A DNA stretch of 20,119 bases from NCBI GenBank assembly GCA_946406305.1, contig CAMJKC010000009.1, positions 1-20,119 on the forward strand, in the 5' to 3' direction. Shown one piece after another: positions 7,858-16,242 of this stretch. The notes beneath the pieces were generated by a model. The model made no database searches, was not told the origin of the DNA, and saw only the letters and a list, made by a program, of their open reading frames with translations. Source of the stretch: an uncultured Lachnospiraceae bacterium. GTDB taxonomy: Bacteria; Bacillota; Clostridia; Lachnospirales; Lachnospiraceae. Position numbers and translations under genes: made by a program. Positions within the stretch are counted from its first letter, which is position 1, and every line of letters begins with the position of its first letter.

Positions 7858-8706
7858 ATGCAATTATTTATTGTCATATTTGTAATTATTATACTCATAT
7901 TACCAAATTTAGTTATTGTATCTGAACAATATGAATTTATTATTGAACAATTAGGTAAATATCATCACACTATGAGAGCAGGAATTAATTTTAAAATTCC
8001 TTTCATTCAACATATTAGGAACAAAGTAAATTTAAAAGAACATATACATGACTTTCCACCACAATCAGTAATAACAAAAGATAATGTAACAATGATGATA
8101 GATACTGTTGTATATTGTAAAGTATTTGATAGTTATAAGAATACATATATGATTCAAAATGGTGTAGAAGCAATTGAAAAAATAACTGCAACTACTCTTA
8201 GGAATATTGTTGGAACTATGGAGCTTGATGAACTACTTACAGCAAGGGATAAAATAAATGGTCATTTATTAAAAGAAGTTGATGAAGCTACAGATGTATG
8301 GGGAATAAAAGTTACAAGATTAGAAATAAAGAATATTATGCCACCTGCTGAAATTAAAGAGGCAATGGATAGACAAATGAAGGCAGAGAGGGAAAAAAGA
8401 GCCACAATCCTTGAAGCAGAAGCTCTAAAACAAAAAGATATAACAATTGCAGAAGGTAAAAAAGATGCAATGCTCATGGAAGCGGAAGCAAAAGCAAAGG
8501 CAATAGAACTTGTTGCAAAAGCAGAGGCAGAAGCAATAAGAGTTATAAATGAACAAAAACCAAGTCAAGAATATATAAAATTACAAGCAATAAAAAGTGT
8601 AAAAGACTTAGCAAATGGTCAAGCAACTAAGATTGTTGTTTCAAGTGATATAAGTAGTCTTACAAGTAATATTGTTGCTTTAAGTGAAGTTGTTAAAAAT
8701 AAATAA
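7858..8706 (+). CDS. Stomatin/prohibitin (SPFH) family membrane protein
   Basis: Membrane-anchored scaffold protein of the stomatin/QmcA type; such proteins form oligomers in membrane microdomains and often influence proteases or membrane enzymes. From ATG 7858 it is 282 aa. Residues 2-21 form one hydrophobic N-terminal anchor. The SPFH domain follows (from about VSEQYEFIIEQLGKY to the MPPAEIKEAMDRQM region), then an Ala/Glu/Lys-rich coiled coil with repeated AEA/AKA units, then a short tail. The ATG is preferred to the upstream in-frame GTG (7852) because TAGGAGG (7846-7852) sits 5 nt before the ATG and overlaps the GTG. Stomatins are often paired with an NfeD-type protein; none is next to it here. 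The stop overlaps the next start by 1 nt (TAATG). Confidence 0.9.
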   Translation: MQLFIVIFVIIILILPNLVIVSEQYEFIIEQLGKYHHTMRAGINFKIPFIQHIRNKVNLKEHIHDFPPQSVITKDNVTMMIDTVVYCKVFDSYKNTYMIQNGVEAIEKITATTLRNIVGTMELDELLTARDKINGHLLKEVDEATDVWGIKVTRLEIKNIMPPAEIKEAMDRQMKAEREKRATILEAEALKQKDITIAEGKKDAMLMEAEAKAKAIELVAKAEAEAIRVINEQKPSQEYIKLQAIKSVKDLANGQATKIVVSSDISSLTSNIVALSEVVKNK

Positions 8707-9860
8707 TGCAGAATAGTTCACATTTTAAAATTATATTACCATGTCATTTTGGGCTTGAAAGTGTAGCAAAGAGAGAGCTTATAAATTTAGGATATCAAAT
8801 CAATAGTGTTGTTGATGGTGAGGTTACAGTAATTGGTAATTTTAGTGATGTAATAAAATTAAATTTATGCCTAAGAACTTGTGAACGAGTTATGATTGAA
8901 ATAGGAGAATTTAAGGCTACTACATTTGAAGAGTTGTATCAAAATACAAAAAGTTTAAAATTTGAAGATTTTGTAGGAATAAATGATATTTTTATAATTA
9001 AGAAAGCAAATCAAGATAAATTTTCAACTCTTCATTCTTCAACAAGTATTCAGTCTATTGTAAAAAAAGCAATCGTTGATAGACTTATGGCAATTTACAA
9101 TACTAATTATCTACCAGAAAAAAACAATAAATACGTTTTTAGGGTAAAATTCTATAAAAATAATTGTTCTATAAGACTCGATACTACAGGAGAAAGTTTA
9201 CATAAAAGAGGATATAGAAAAACAGCAGGAATTGCACCTATTGAAGAGACATTAGCATCAGCAATTATATATTTAACTCCATATAAAAGGGGTAGAATTA
9301 TTCTTGATCCATTTTGTGGAAGTGGTACTTTTTTAATAGAAGCCGCAATGATGGCTGCAAATATTTATCCTGGAATTAATAGAAACTTTTATTGTGAAGA
9401 TTGGATACAGTTCAAAAAAAATGAATGGAATGAGCAAAGAGAGTATTATAAAAAAATAATAGATTATGAATATATTGAAAGTAATGAAATTAAATTATAT
9501 GGATATGATTACGATAGTAATATGATTGATATATGTTTAAAAAATGCAAAAATTGCAAAAGTTGATAATCTAATACATTTTGAACATAAAGAAATCAACA
9601 AAGTGTTTAATAAAGAAAAATATGGTTTTATTATAACGAATCCACCTTATGGTGAAAGAATAAGTGATATAGATGTAGTTAATAATGCATATAATGGTCT
9701 TAATAAATTGTATAAGAGTCTTGATTCTTGGAGTATGTATGTCATTTCTTCAAATGAAAAAATTAAAAAATATTTGGGAAGAGAAAGTAAAAATAGAAAA
9801 TTATACAATGGAATGATAAAAACATATTTATATAGTTATATAGGTAAATATAAAAATTAA
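8706..9860 (+). CDS. THUMP-domain class I RNA methyltransferase (RlmL-type, YpsC-like)
   Basis: SAM-dependent N2-guanine RNA methyltransferase related to the N-terminal half of E. coli RlmL, which methylates G2445 of 23S rRNA; the Firmicute version (YpsC-like) is a separate 380-aa protein without the RlmK half, and 384 aa fits. Residues 1 to about 165 form the ferredoxin-like/THUMP RNA-binding part, including CLRTCERVMIEI and IRLDTTGESLHKRGYR. The catalytic domain carries SAM motif I D-P-F-C-G-S-G-T-F (201-209) and motif IV N-P-P-Y-G-E-R (312-318), the N-P-P-Y type used by amino-methyltransferases. Translation is probably coupled to the SPFH gene through the TAATG overlap; no SD of its own is obvious. 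Exact target base is inferred from family. Confidence 0.9.
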   Translation: MQNSSHFKIILPCHFGLESVAKRELINLGYQINSVVDGEVTVIGNFSDVIKLNLCLRTCERVMIEIGEFKATTFEELYQNTKSLKFEDFVGINDIFIIKKANQDKFSTLHSSTSIQSIVKKAIVDRLMAIYNTNYLPEKNNKYVFRVKFYKNNCSIRLDTTGESLHKRGYRKTAGIAPIEETLASAIIYLTPYKRGRIILDPFCGSGTFLIEAAMMAANIYPGINRNFYCEDWIQFKKNEWNEQREYYKKIIDYEYIESNEIKLYGYDYDSNMIDICLKNAKIAKVDNLIHFEHKEINKVFNKEKYGFIITNPPYGERISDIDVVNNAYNGLNKLYKSLDSWSMYVISSNEKIKKYLGRESKNRKLYNGMIKTYLYSYIGKYKN

Positions 9861-9870
9861 AGGTAAAATC

Positions 9871-10371
9871 ATGAAAATACGAAAATCAACAGAAAAAGAT
9901 ATTTCTGATATAATGTTTGTATATGAAAAAGCTCGTTCTTTTATGAAACTAAATGGAAATGGAACTCAGTGGGGAGATAACTGGCCACCAATTGAAATTA
10001 TAAAAAATGACATAAAAAATAAAAACCATTATGTTTTAACACATGAAGAAAAAATAGTTGGTTGTTTTTATTATACATATGGTATAGAAGATGATACATA
10101 TAAAAATTATAACAATATATGGATTTCAGATACTCCTTATGGTGTTATACATAGATTAGCATCAAGTGGAGAAGTAAAAGGAGTTGGGGAATTTATTATA
10201 AACTGGGTTTACAATGATTGTCATCATGTTAGAATAGATACACATGAGAATAATATACCAATGAGAAATTTATTAAAAAAATTGGGATTTACATATTGTG
10301 GCACAATAGATATAAATGTTAAAGATAATATTTTATCTGATACAAAAAGGTTAACATTTGAAAAAACTTAA
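9871..10371 (+). CDS. GNAT-family N-acetyltransferase
   Basis: A 166-aa single-domain GCN5-related acetyltransferase that would transfer an acetyl group from acetyl-CoA to an unknown amine. It begins with the usual IRKSTEKDISDIM motif (strand 1, helix 1). A FMKLNGNGTQWG segment, common in an uncharacterised clostridial GNAT branch, follows. The central strands read VGCFYYTYG and YGVIHRLASSG; the acetyl-CoA loop is the Gly-containing GVGEFI region, and the C-terminal motif is DTHENNIPMRNLLKKLGFTYCGTI, which is highly characteristic. The SD AAAGG (9859-9863) overlaps the preceding stop. Substrate cannot be read from sequence. It converges on rarA, with only 2 bp between the two stop codons. Confidence 0.87.
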   Translation: MKIRKSTEKDISDIMFVYEKARSFMKLNGNGTQWGDNWPPIEIIKNDIKNKNHYVLTHEEKIVGCFYYTYGIEDDTYKNYNNIWISDTPYGVIHRLASSGEVKGVGEFIINWVYNDCHHVRIDTHENNIPMRNLLKKLGFTYCGTIDINVKDNILSDTKRLTFEKT

Positions 10372-10407
10372 AATTAGTTATTTAATTCACTAAAATCTAC
10401 TAAGTTT
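10364..10407. terminator. Weak possible terminator at the GNAT/rarA tail-to-tail junction
   Basis: AAACTTA (10364-10370) pairs with TAAGTTT (10401-10407), and inside it TTAGT (10374-10378) pairs with ACTAA (10389-10393). Read on the - strand the stem ends in a run of six T, which gives it some resemblance to an intrinsic terminator for rarA. The stem is short, almost all A-T, and the loops are large, so stability would be low. It overlaps the 3' ends of both genes. Confidence 0.25.
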
Positions 10408-11660
10408 ATATCTTTGATTTTATCAGGTAAATATTGTTGTTTTACATAGTGGTCTTTATAGTCATGTGGATATTTGTAGCCAATTCCTCTATTTAATTCT
10501 TTTGCACCCTTATATCCAGTGCTTTGTAAATATTTAGGAATAGGCAAATTACCGGTTTCTTCAACAAGTTTTTCTGCTTCAAAAATAGAACAACATAGAT
10601 TTGATTTTTTTGCTTTAGCAACATAGAGTGCCGCTTCAGTTAATATTAAATTCGCTTCTGGCATTCCAACTCTTTCAACAGCAAGAGCACAGTTTGTGGC
10701 AATGACAATTGCCATTGGGTCCATAAGACCGACATCTTCACTTGCACATATCATTATTCTTCTTGCAATGAATTTTATATCTTCTCCAGATTTTAGCATT
10801 CTCGCAAGATAATATAAAGTAGCATTAGGGTCAGAGCCTCGCATAGATTTTATAAATGCTGAGATAATATCATAATGATTATCTCCATCCTTATCATAAT
10901 ATTGAACATGTTTTCCAATACAATCTTTTGCTACATCTAAAGTTATGTGAATATAATTATCATCACTTCTTTCTGTTGTTTTGCTTGCAAGTTCTATGGC
11001 ATTTAATGCAATTCTTGCATCGCCGTTTGACATATCAGCAATGAAATTTTTTGCTTCTTCATCAATTTTAATATTTAAATATTTTAAACCTGCTTCATCA
11101 TCAGTTATAGATTTATCTATTAGTTTTTTAATATTATCATTGGTTAGTGGTTTTAATTCAAAAATCCTTGACCTTGATAATAATGCATTATTAACCTCAA
11201 AATATGGATTTTCAGTTGTTGCTCCAATAAGTATAATAGTGCCATCTTCTACAAAAGGTAATAAGTAGTCCTGTTGATTTTTATTAAACCTATGTATTTC
11301 ATCAATAAATAAAATATTTTTATTATTATAAAGAGAAAATTCTTCTTTGGCAAAATTTATAGTATCTTCCATATCTTTTTTGGTTGCATTGGTTGCATTT
11401 AGTTGTATGAAATTAGACTTTGTCGTATTGGCAATGACTTTTGCTATAGTTGTCTTTCCACAACCTGGAGGACCATATAAAATTATAGAACTAATTGAGT
11501 CAGTTTGTATCATTTTATATAATAATTTGTTTTTGCCAAGTATATCTTCTTGGCCTATTATATCAGATAAAGTTTTAGCTCTCATTCTATATGCAAGTGG
11601 AGATTCTGTTTTTTCATTCATTTTTTTCATATATTCACTTAAATTATTAACCATAATCAT
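10374..11660 (-). CDS. rarA: Replication-associated recombination protein A (RarA/MgsA), AAA+ ATPase
   Basis: AAA+ clamp-loader-like ATPase that works at stalled or damaged replication forks with SSB and recombination proteins. The 428-aa length fits the family. After an N-terminal PLAYRMRAKTLSDIIGQ segment, Walker A GPPGCGKTT is at 63-71 and Walker B ILFIDE ends at Asp120-Glu121, followed by HRFNKNQQD. Sensor 1 is IGATTENP; DARIALNAIE is the sensor-2 region, and the C-terminal MgsA domain includes MRGSDPNATLYYLARM and the tail with ALAVERVGMPEA and LPIPKYLQ. It is the only - strand gene. The first ATG (11660-11658) and the third codon, also ATG (11654-11652), are both possible starts; neither has an SD. 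The family alignment of NLSEYMKK supports one of these two. It is divergent from pyrG. Confidence 0.95.
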   Translation of the reverse strand: MIMVNNLSEYMKKMNEKTESPLAYRMRAKTLSDIIGQEDILGKNKLLYKMIQTDSISSIILYGPPGCGKTTIAKVIANTTKSNFIQLNATNATKKDMEDTINFAKEEFSLYNNKNILFIDEIHRFNKNQQDYLLPFVEDGTIILIGATTENPYFEVNNALLSRSRIFELKPLTNDNIKKLIDKSITDDEAGLKYLNIKIDEEAKNFIADMSNGDARIALNAIELASKTTERSDDNYIHITLDVAKDCIGKHVQYYDKDGDNHYDIISAFIKSMRGSDPNATLYYLARMLKSGEDIKFIARRIMICASEDVGLMDPMAIVIATNCALAVERVGMPEANLILTEAALYVAKAKKSNLCCSIFEAEKLVEETGNLPIPKYLQSTGYKGAKELNRGIGYKYPHDYKDHYVKQQYLPDKIKDINLVDFSELNN

Positions 11661-11669
11661 ATAATACCA
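11661..11669 (-). promoter_or_regulatory. Extended -10 element for rarA, possibly giving a leaderless mRNA
   Basis: Reading the - strand, TGG-TATTAT occupies 11669-11661, a TGn extended -10 with five of six consensus bases. No good -35 lies at the usual distance. Transcription starting about 7 nt downstream would begin at or near 11654, exactly the A of the second ATG (third codon) of rarA, leaving no leader. This fits the absence of any SD. Chance -10 matches are frequent in such AT-rich DNA. Confidence 0.35.
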
Positions 11670-11710
11670 TAAAATAGTAATAAAAGATAGTAAATTAATA
11701 ATTATTTGAC

Positions 11711-11739
11711 TTGTAAAGTATTTTTATTTATTTTATAAT
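11711..11739 (+). promoter_or_regulatory. Sigma-A-type promoter of pyrG
   Basis: TTGTAA (11711-11716) and a perfect TATAAT (11734-11739) are 17 bp apart. Transcription would start near 11746, so the leader before the pyrG ATG is only about 23 nt: a short AT stretch, T7, then G5. A TTGACT just upstream (11706-11711) fits the -35 consensus better but would need a 22-bp spacer. This is the best-looking promoter in the window. Confidence 0.6.
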
Positions 11740-11768
11740 ATTAATAATATATTTTTTTGGGGGAAAGT

Positions 11769-13397
11769 ATGGCAGTAAAGTATGTTTTTGTTACAGGGGG
11801 AGTAGTATCTGGTCTTGGTAAAGGGATTACAGCTGCTTCTTTAGGTAGGCTTTTGAAAGCAAGAGGTTATAAAGTAACCATGCAAAAATTTGATCCTTAT
11901 ATAAATATTGATCCAGGGACTATGAATCCCATACAACATGGAGAGGTTTTTGTAACCGATGATGGTGCAGAAACAGATTTAGACCTTGGACACTACGAAA
12001 GATTCATAGACGAATCTCTCACAAAAAGGTCTAATGTCACTTCTGGAAAAATATATTGGTCTGTTCTAAATAAAGAAAGACATGGTGATTATGGTGGAGG
12101 AACTGTCCAAGTTATTCCTCATATTACAAATGAAATTAAAACAAGTTTCTATAAAAATACACAAGTAAATGAAAAAAATACAGAAATTGTAATCATTGAA
12201 GTTGGTGGAACTGTTGGAGACATAGAGTCACAGCCTTTTTTAGAAGCAATAAGACAGTTTAAACTTGAAGTAGGACAAGGAAATGCAATACTTATACATG
12301 TTACTCTTATACCATATTTAAAAGTTTCAGAAGAATTAAAAACTAAGCCAACTCAAATGTCTGTTAAAAGCTTACAAGGTATGGGAATACAACCAGATAT
12401 CTTGGTGTGTAGAACAGAATATCCATTAGATTTACATATGAGATCAAAAATCTCTCTTTTTTGTAATGTTCCAGTAGAAAATGTAATAGAAAATAAGGAT
12501 GTTGAAATTTTATATGAATTACCTTTAATTTTAGAAAAAGCTGGACTTGCAAAATCTGCTTTAAAATGTCTGAATTTAAAAGATAGAGAACCTGATTTAA
12601 AAGATTGGAAAAAAATGTTAGACAATTTAAAAAATCCAAAATATGAATTAAACATTGCTTTAGTTGGAAAATATTCTTCATTACATGATGCATATATATC
12701 TGTTGTTGAAGCACTTAAAGCAGCTGGAGGAACTTATAAAGCAAAAATCAATATAAAATGGACTGAAATAGAAAAATTAACTGAAACAAATGTAAAAAAG
12801 GAATTTAAAAATATTGATGGAATAATAGTCCCTGGTGGTTTTGGGAAAAGAGGTATTGAAGGTATAATGCTTGCTGCAAAATATGCAAGAGAAAATAATG
12901 TTCCATATTTAGGAATATGTCTTGGAATGCAAATTGCACTTATTGAATTTGTTAGAAATGTAATAGGACATAAAGATGCAAATTCTATTGAATTTGATAT
13001 TAGGACACAAAATCCTGTAATAGATTTGTTACCAGATAAAATTGGAGTTGAAGATATAGGTGGAACTTTACGACTTGGAAGTTATCCTTGTGTGTTAGAT
13101 AAAAGTTCAAAATGTTATAAATTATTTGGAACACAAAATATTAATGAAAGACATAGGCATAGATATGAGTTTAATAATGCATATAGAGAAGATTTAATAA
13201 AAAATGGAGTTATCTTATCTGGACTCTCACCAGATGGACGAATTGTTGAAATGATAGAATATAAAGACCATCCTTTTTTTGTTGCTACTCAAAGTCATCC
13301 TGAATTTAAATCAAGGCCAAACAATCCACATCCTTTGTTTAAAGGGTTTATAAATGCATGTTTAGAAAATAGTAAAAAAAGTAGGAGTAAGAATTGA
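11769..13397 (+). CDS. pyrG: CTP synthase (glutamine-hydrolysing)
   Basis: Converts UTP to CTP using ATP and ammonia from glutamine, the last step of pyrimidine nucleotide synthesis. From ATG 11769 it is 542 aa, as expected. The synthetase domain opens with VTGGVVSGLGKG (P-loop at about 10-19), QKFDPYINIDPGTMNP and HGEVFVTDDGAETDLDLGHYERF. After a linker, the class I glutamine amidotransferase domain has the oxyanion segment PGGFGKRG, the nucleophile Cys384 in GICLGMQ and the His-Glu pair in HPEF near the end. ATG 11769 is preferred over the in-frame TTG 11757 because the G-rich SD (GGGGGA, 11759-11764) lies just upstream and the family starts with this MAVKYVFVTGG. The leader has no room for the CTP-sensing attenuator of B. 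subtilis pyrG. gpsA overlaps the stop. Confidence 0.97.
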   Translation: MAVKYVFVTGGVVSGLGKGITAASLGRLLKARGYKVTMQKFDPYINIDPGTMNPIQHGEVFVTDDGAETDLDLGHYERFIDESLTKRSNVTSGKIYWSVLNKERHGDYGGGTVQVIPHITNEIKTSFYKNTQVNEKNTEIVIIEVGGTVGDIESQPFLEAIRQFKLEVGQGNAILIHVTLIPYLKVSEELKTKPTQMSVKSLQGMGIQPDILVCRTEYPLDLHMRSKISLFCNVPVENVIENKDVEILYELPLILEKAGLAKSALKCLNLKDREPDLKDWKKMLDNLKNPKYELNIALVGKYSSLHDAYISVVEALKAAGGTYKAKINIKWTEIEKLTETNVKKEFKNIDGIIVPGGFGKRGIEGIMLAAKYARENNVPYLGICLGMQIALIEFVRNVIGHKDANSIEFDIRTQNPVIDLLPDKIGVEDIGGTLRLGSYPCVLDKSSKCYKLFGTQNINERHRHRYEFNNAYREDLIKNGVILSGLSPDGRIVEMIEYKDHPFFVATQSHPEFKSRPNNPHPLFKGFINACLENSKKSRSKN

Positions 13398-14392
13398 ATA
13401 TTTCTGTAATTGGAGCTGGAAGTTTTGGAGTTGCACTTTCAAGGCTTTTAAAAAATAATGGACATAATTTAAAAATATGGGCACATTCAAAAGAAGTATT
13501 AAACCAATTAAAAGAAAATAATAAGATTAATACTTTACCTAATGTTATTCTTCAAAGCGGAATAGAGTATAGTTCAGATTTTGAGTTTGTTTTAAAAGAT
13601 ACTGAATTGATAGTGATTGCAGTAGCATCAAATTATGTAAGAGAAGTTGTTAACAAAATAAAAGAATATATAAAAGATAATACTATTATAGTTGTAGTGG
13701 CAAAAGGTATAGAATTTGGAACAGATTATGTAATGTCGGAAGTTATAGAAGATGAAATTAAAAATAAAAGTTTTAAAAATGTAAAAGTAGTTGCATTATC
13801 TGGTCCGACACATGCGGAAGAAGTGGGGCTTGATATGCCTACTGCTATTGTTGCCGCAAGTAAAGATAAAGAAGCGGCTTTATTAGTTCAAAATGTATTT
13901 ATGAATGAATATTTTAGAGTATATACAAATGAAGATATAAAAGGTGTTGAATTTTGTGGAGCATTTAAAAATGTATTTGCACTTGCTTGTGGAATATCAA
14001 CAGGTGTAGGTTATGGAGACAATTTAAAAGCAGCAATTATAACTCGTGGGTTAAAAGAAATGGTTAGAATGGGAAGTGTGTTTAATTGTAATATTGAAAC
14101 ATTTTATGGATTGGCTGGAGTTGGAGATTTAATAGTAACAGCAACAAGTGAACACAGTAGAAATAATAGATGTGGTAAATATATTGGTGAAGGGTTATCT
14201 ATAGATGAAGCAATTAAGAAGGTAGGTATGGTCGTTGAAGGAATTAATGTTTTACCATCTGTTATAAGAATTATGAAAAAGTATAATATTGATATGCCAA
14301 TATGTAATGGTATAAATGAAATAATAAACAACAATAAAAATCCGAAAGAAATTATAAATAAATTAATGCTCAGAGAGAAAAAAAGTGAATGA
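13394..14392 (+). CDS. gpsA: Glycerol-3-phosphate dehydrogenase [NAD(P)+]
   Basis: Cytoplasmic enzyme that reduces dihydroxyacetone phosphate to sn-glycerol-3-phosphate, the backbone for phospholipids, and so draws on the glycolytic triose pool. The protein is 332 aa, normal for the family. The dinucleotide motif GAGSFG is at 7-12; the middle carries VVVAKGIEFG and SGPTHAEEVG (family SGP-x-A/H-A-E), and the catalytic Lys192 sits in GAFKNVFALACGI. GLAGVGDLIVTATSEHSRNNRCGK is the conserved substrate region near the end. It starts with TTG, which overlaps the pyrG stop as TTGA; AGGAG (13383-13387) lies 6 nt upstream and makes this start convincing. The TGA stop overlaps the mutL ATG. Confidence 0.96.
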   Translation: MNISVIGAGSFGVALSRLLKNNGHNLKIWAHSKEVLNQLKENNKINTLPNVILQSGIEYSSDFEFVLKDTELIVIAVASNYVREVVNKIKEYIKDNTIIVVVAKGIEFGTDYVMSEVIEDEIKNKSFKNVKVVALSGPTHAEEVGLDMPTAIVAASKDKEAALLVQNVFMNEYFRVYTNEDIKGVEFCGAFKNVFALACGISTGVGYGDNLKAAIITRGLKEMVRMGSVFNCNIETFYGLAGVGDLIVTATSEHSRNNRCGKYIGEGLSIDEAIKKVGMVVEGINVLPSVIRIMKKYNIDMPICNGINEIINNNKNPKEIINKLMLREKKSE

Positions 14393-16242
14393 TAAAAATA
14401 TTAAATGAAGAAACAATAAATAAAATTGCTGCTGGAGAAGTTATAGAAAGACCAGTTAATATAGTTAAAGAATTAATTGAAAATTCTATAGATGCAAATG
14501 CAACAAGAATTGTTATAAAGATTGCTGAAGGTGGTATAAAAAATATTACAGTAACTGATAATGGTTTTGGGATTGATTATAATGATATGAAGTCAGTTTT
14601 TTTAAGCCATGCGACATCAAAAATCAATAATATAAATGATATATATCAAATTTCATCATATGGTTTTAGAGGAGAAGCACTATTTAGTATAGGTATTGCT
14701 TCTTCTGCTTATATAGTTAGCAAGACGGAAAAGTCTAACAATGCATATAAAATATCAAATCAGTATGGTGTTTTAAGTGATGTTTTAATTTCACCTGGCG
14801 TTGATGGAACAACTGTTTCAATCAATGATTTATTTAACAATATGCCTGTTAGAAAAAAATTCTTAAAAAAGAATACTGTTGAAGCAAGTTTAATAAAAGA
14901 CATGATAGAGAAAATGGCTCTTGCTAATCCTAATATTAGTTTTAAATATGTAGAAGATGATATTGAAAAATTTTCAAGTAGTGGTGATAATAATTTAAGA
15001 AATATTATTTATACACTTTATGGCAAGGAAATATATGATAATACTTTTTTAATAAATAATAATTATAATGGTATAAAAATTAATGCAATTATAGGCAAGC
15101 CAAGTTTGTATAGAAATAATAGAAATGATGAGATATTTTTTGTAAATAAAAGATATATAAAAAATGATATGATAAAAAAATCAGTAGAGTCTGCATATAA
15201 ACCATATCTTTTAATGCATAAATTTCCATTATCAATAATAAACATAGATATATTACAAGATACTATTGATGTAAATGTTCATCCACAAAAATTAGAAGTA
15301 AGATTTACAAATGAAAATCTTGTATATGAAGCAATTTATAACACTATAAAAAATGAATTAGAAAAAAGTAATTTAATATTAAATGATGGTGACTATGAAT
15401 CTAACCCAATGTTTATTACGAAAAAAGAAGATGAAGAAGAAATAGAAATTTCAAATATTAAATCTTTGTCTGATTATGATGATAATAATTTACAAAAAAC
15501 ATATAAAAAAGAAAATGATGAAAGAATATATAATAAACCATATATTGAGAATAAAAAAAATAATATAGAAAATAATAATTCTAAAAATAATAATTCAAAT
15601 AATAATGAAAAAAATATACCTAATATAATATTTAATGATGATAAAAAATTAAAAAGTGATATTTTAAATAATTATAAATATGTAGGTCAAGTTTTTAACA
15701 CATATATAATCATTGAATGTAAGGATAAAATATATATAATTGACCAACATGCTGCTCATGAAAAAATTAACTATGAAAAGTTTTTAATGCAATTAAATAG
15801 TGGCATAGTTGAGACTCAGAAGATAATGCCTATAATTTTAACACTTACAACAGCAGAATATGAAACAGTAACTGAAAATATGGAGTATTTTAAAAAAGCA
15901 GGATTTCATATAGAATTGTTTGGTGATAAAGATATTATTGTAGATTCAGTTCCACTTGTAATATTATCTATTGGTAGAAAAGAATTATTAATGGATATGA
16001 TTGACAATTTTTCAAAAGAAAAAACACTTTTTGGTTATGATAGTATAAATGATAAAATTGCTTCAATATCTTGCAAAACAGCAATTAAAGGAAATACAAA
16101 ATTGCTTGATATTGAAGTAAAAAAACTAATTGAAGAATTATTTTCACTTGATAATCCATACAATTGTCCACATGGAAGGCCTACAATAGTAGAAATGACT
16201 GAATATGATTTTCAAAAAAAATTTAAAAGAGTTGTGAATTAA
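14389..16242 (+). CDS. mutL: DNA mismatch repair protein MutL (endonuclease type)
   Basis: Mismatch repair ATPase that links MutS recognition to strand incision. The 617-aa protein starts with the GHKL ATPase: ELIENSIDA with Asn32/Asp35, DNGFGI (57-62), and the YGFRGEAL lid region. NVHPQKLEVRF marks the end of the N-terminal half. The linker (about residues 360-425) is strongly Asn/Lys-rich. The C-terminal half carries the metal-dependent nicking motif DQHAxxExxxxE (452-463, fully intact), SCKTAIKGN with Cys562, and CPHGRPT (593-599), so this is a nicking MutL as in MutH-less bacteria. The ATG overlaps the gpsA stop (ATGA) and has no strong SD. mutS is not in the window; the usual mutS-mutL pairing is therefore broken or lies elsewhere. 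Confidence 0.97.
   Translation: MIKILNEETINKIAAGEVIERPVNIVKELIENSIDANATRIVIKIAEGGIKNITVTDNGFGIDYNDMKSVFLSHATSKINNINDIYQISSYGFRGEALFSIGIASSAYIVSKTEKSNNAYKISNQYGVLSDVLISPGVDGTTVSINDLFNNMPVRKKFLKKNTVEASLIKDMIEKMALANPNISFKYVEDDIEKFSSSGDNNLRNIIYTLYGKEIYDNTFLINNNYNGIKINAIIGKPSLYRNNRNDEIFFVNKRYIKNDMIKKSVESAYKPYLLMHKFPLSIINIDILQDTIDVNVHPQKLEVRFTNENLVYEAIYNTIKNELEKSNLILNDGDYESNPMFITKKEDEEEIEISNIKSLSDYDDNNLQKTYKKENDERIYNKPYIENKKNNIENNNSKNNNSNNNEKNIPNIIFNDDKKLKSDILNNYKYVGQVFNTYIIIECKDKIYIIDQHAAHEKINYEKFLMQLNSGIVETQKIMPIILTLTTAEYETVTENMEYFKKAGFHIELFGDKDIIVDSVPLVILSIGRKELLMDMIDNFSKEKTLFGYDSINDKIASISCKTAIKGNTKLLDIEVKKLIEELFSLDNPYNCPHGRPTIVEMTEYDFQKKFKRVVN

Noticed and set aside
10981..11664. Plus-strand open frames of 95 and 105 codons inside rarA
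   Set aside because: Their sequences are reverse readings of the conserved AAA+ region; hydrophobic composition follows from the codons on the other strand.
11706..11739. TTGACT (11706-11711) as the -35 of the pyrG promoter
   Set aside because: Spacing to TATAAT would be 22 bp. TTGTAA at 11711 gives 17 bp.
11757..11768. TTG at 11757 as the start of pyrG
   Set aside because: The codon overlaps the T-run and the G-rich SD; the conserved protein begins at ATG 11769.
12353..12714. Antisense open frames of 100-116 codons inside pyrG
   Set aside because: They lie wholly within a strongly conserved gene, have no SD or recognisable domain, and are expected in AT-rich coding DNA.
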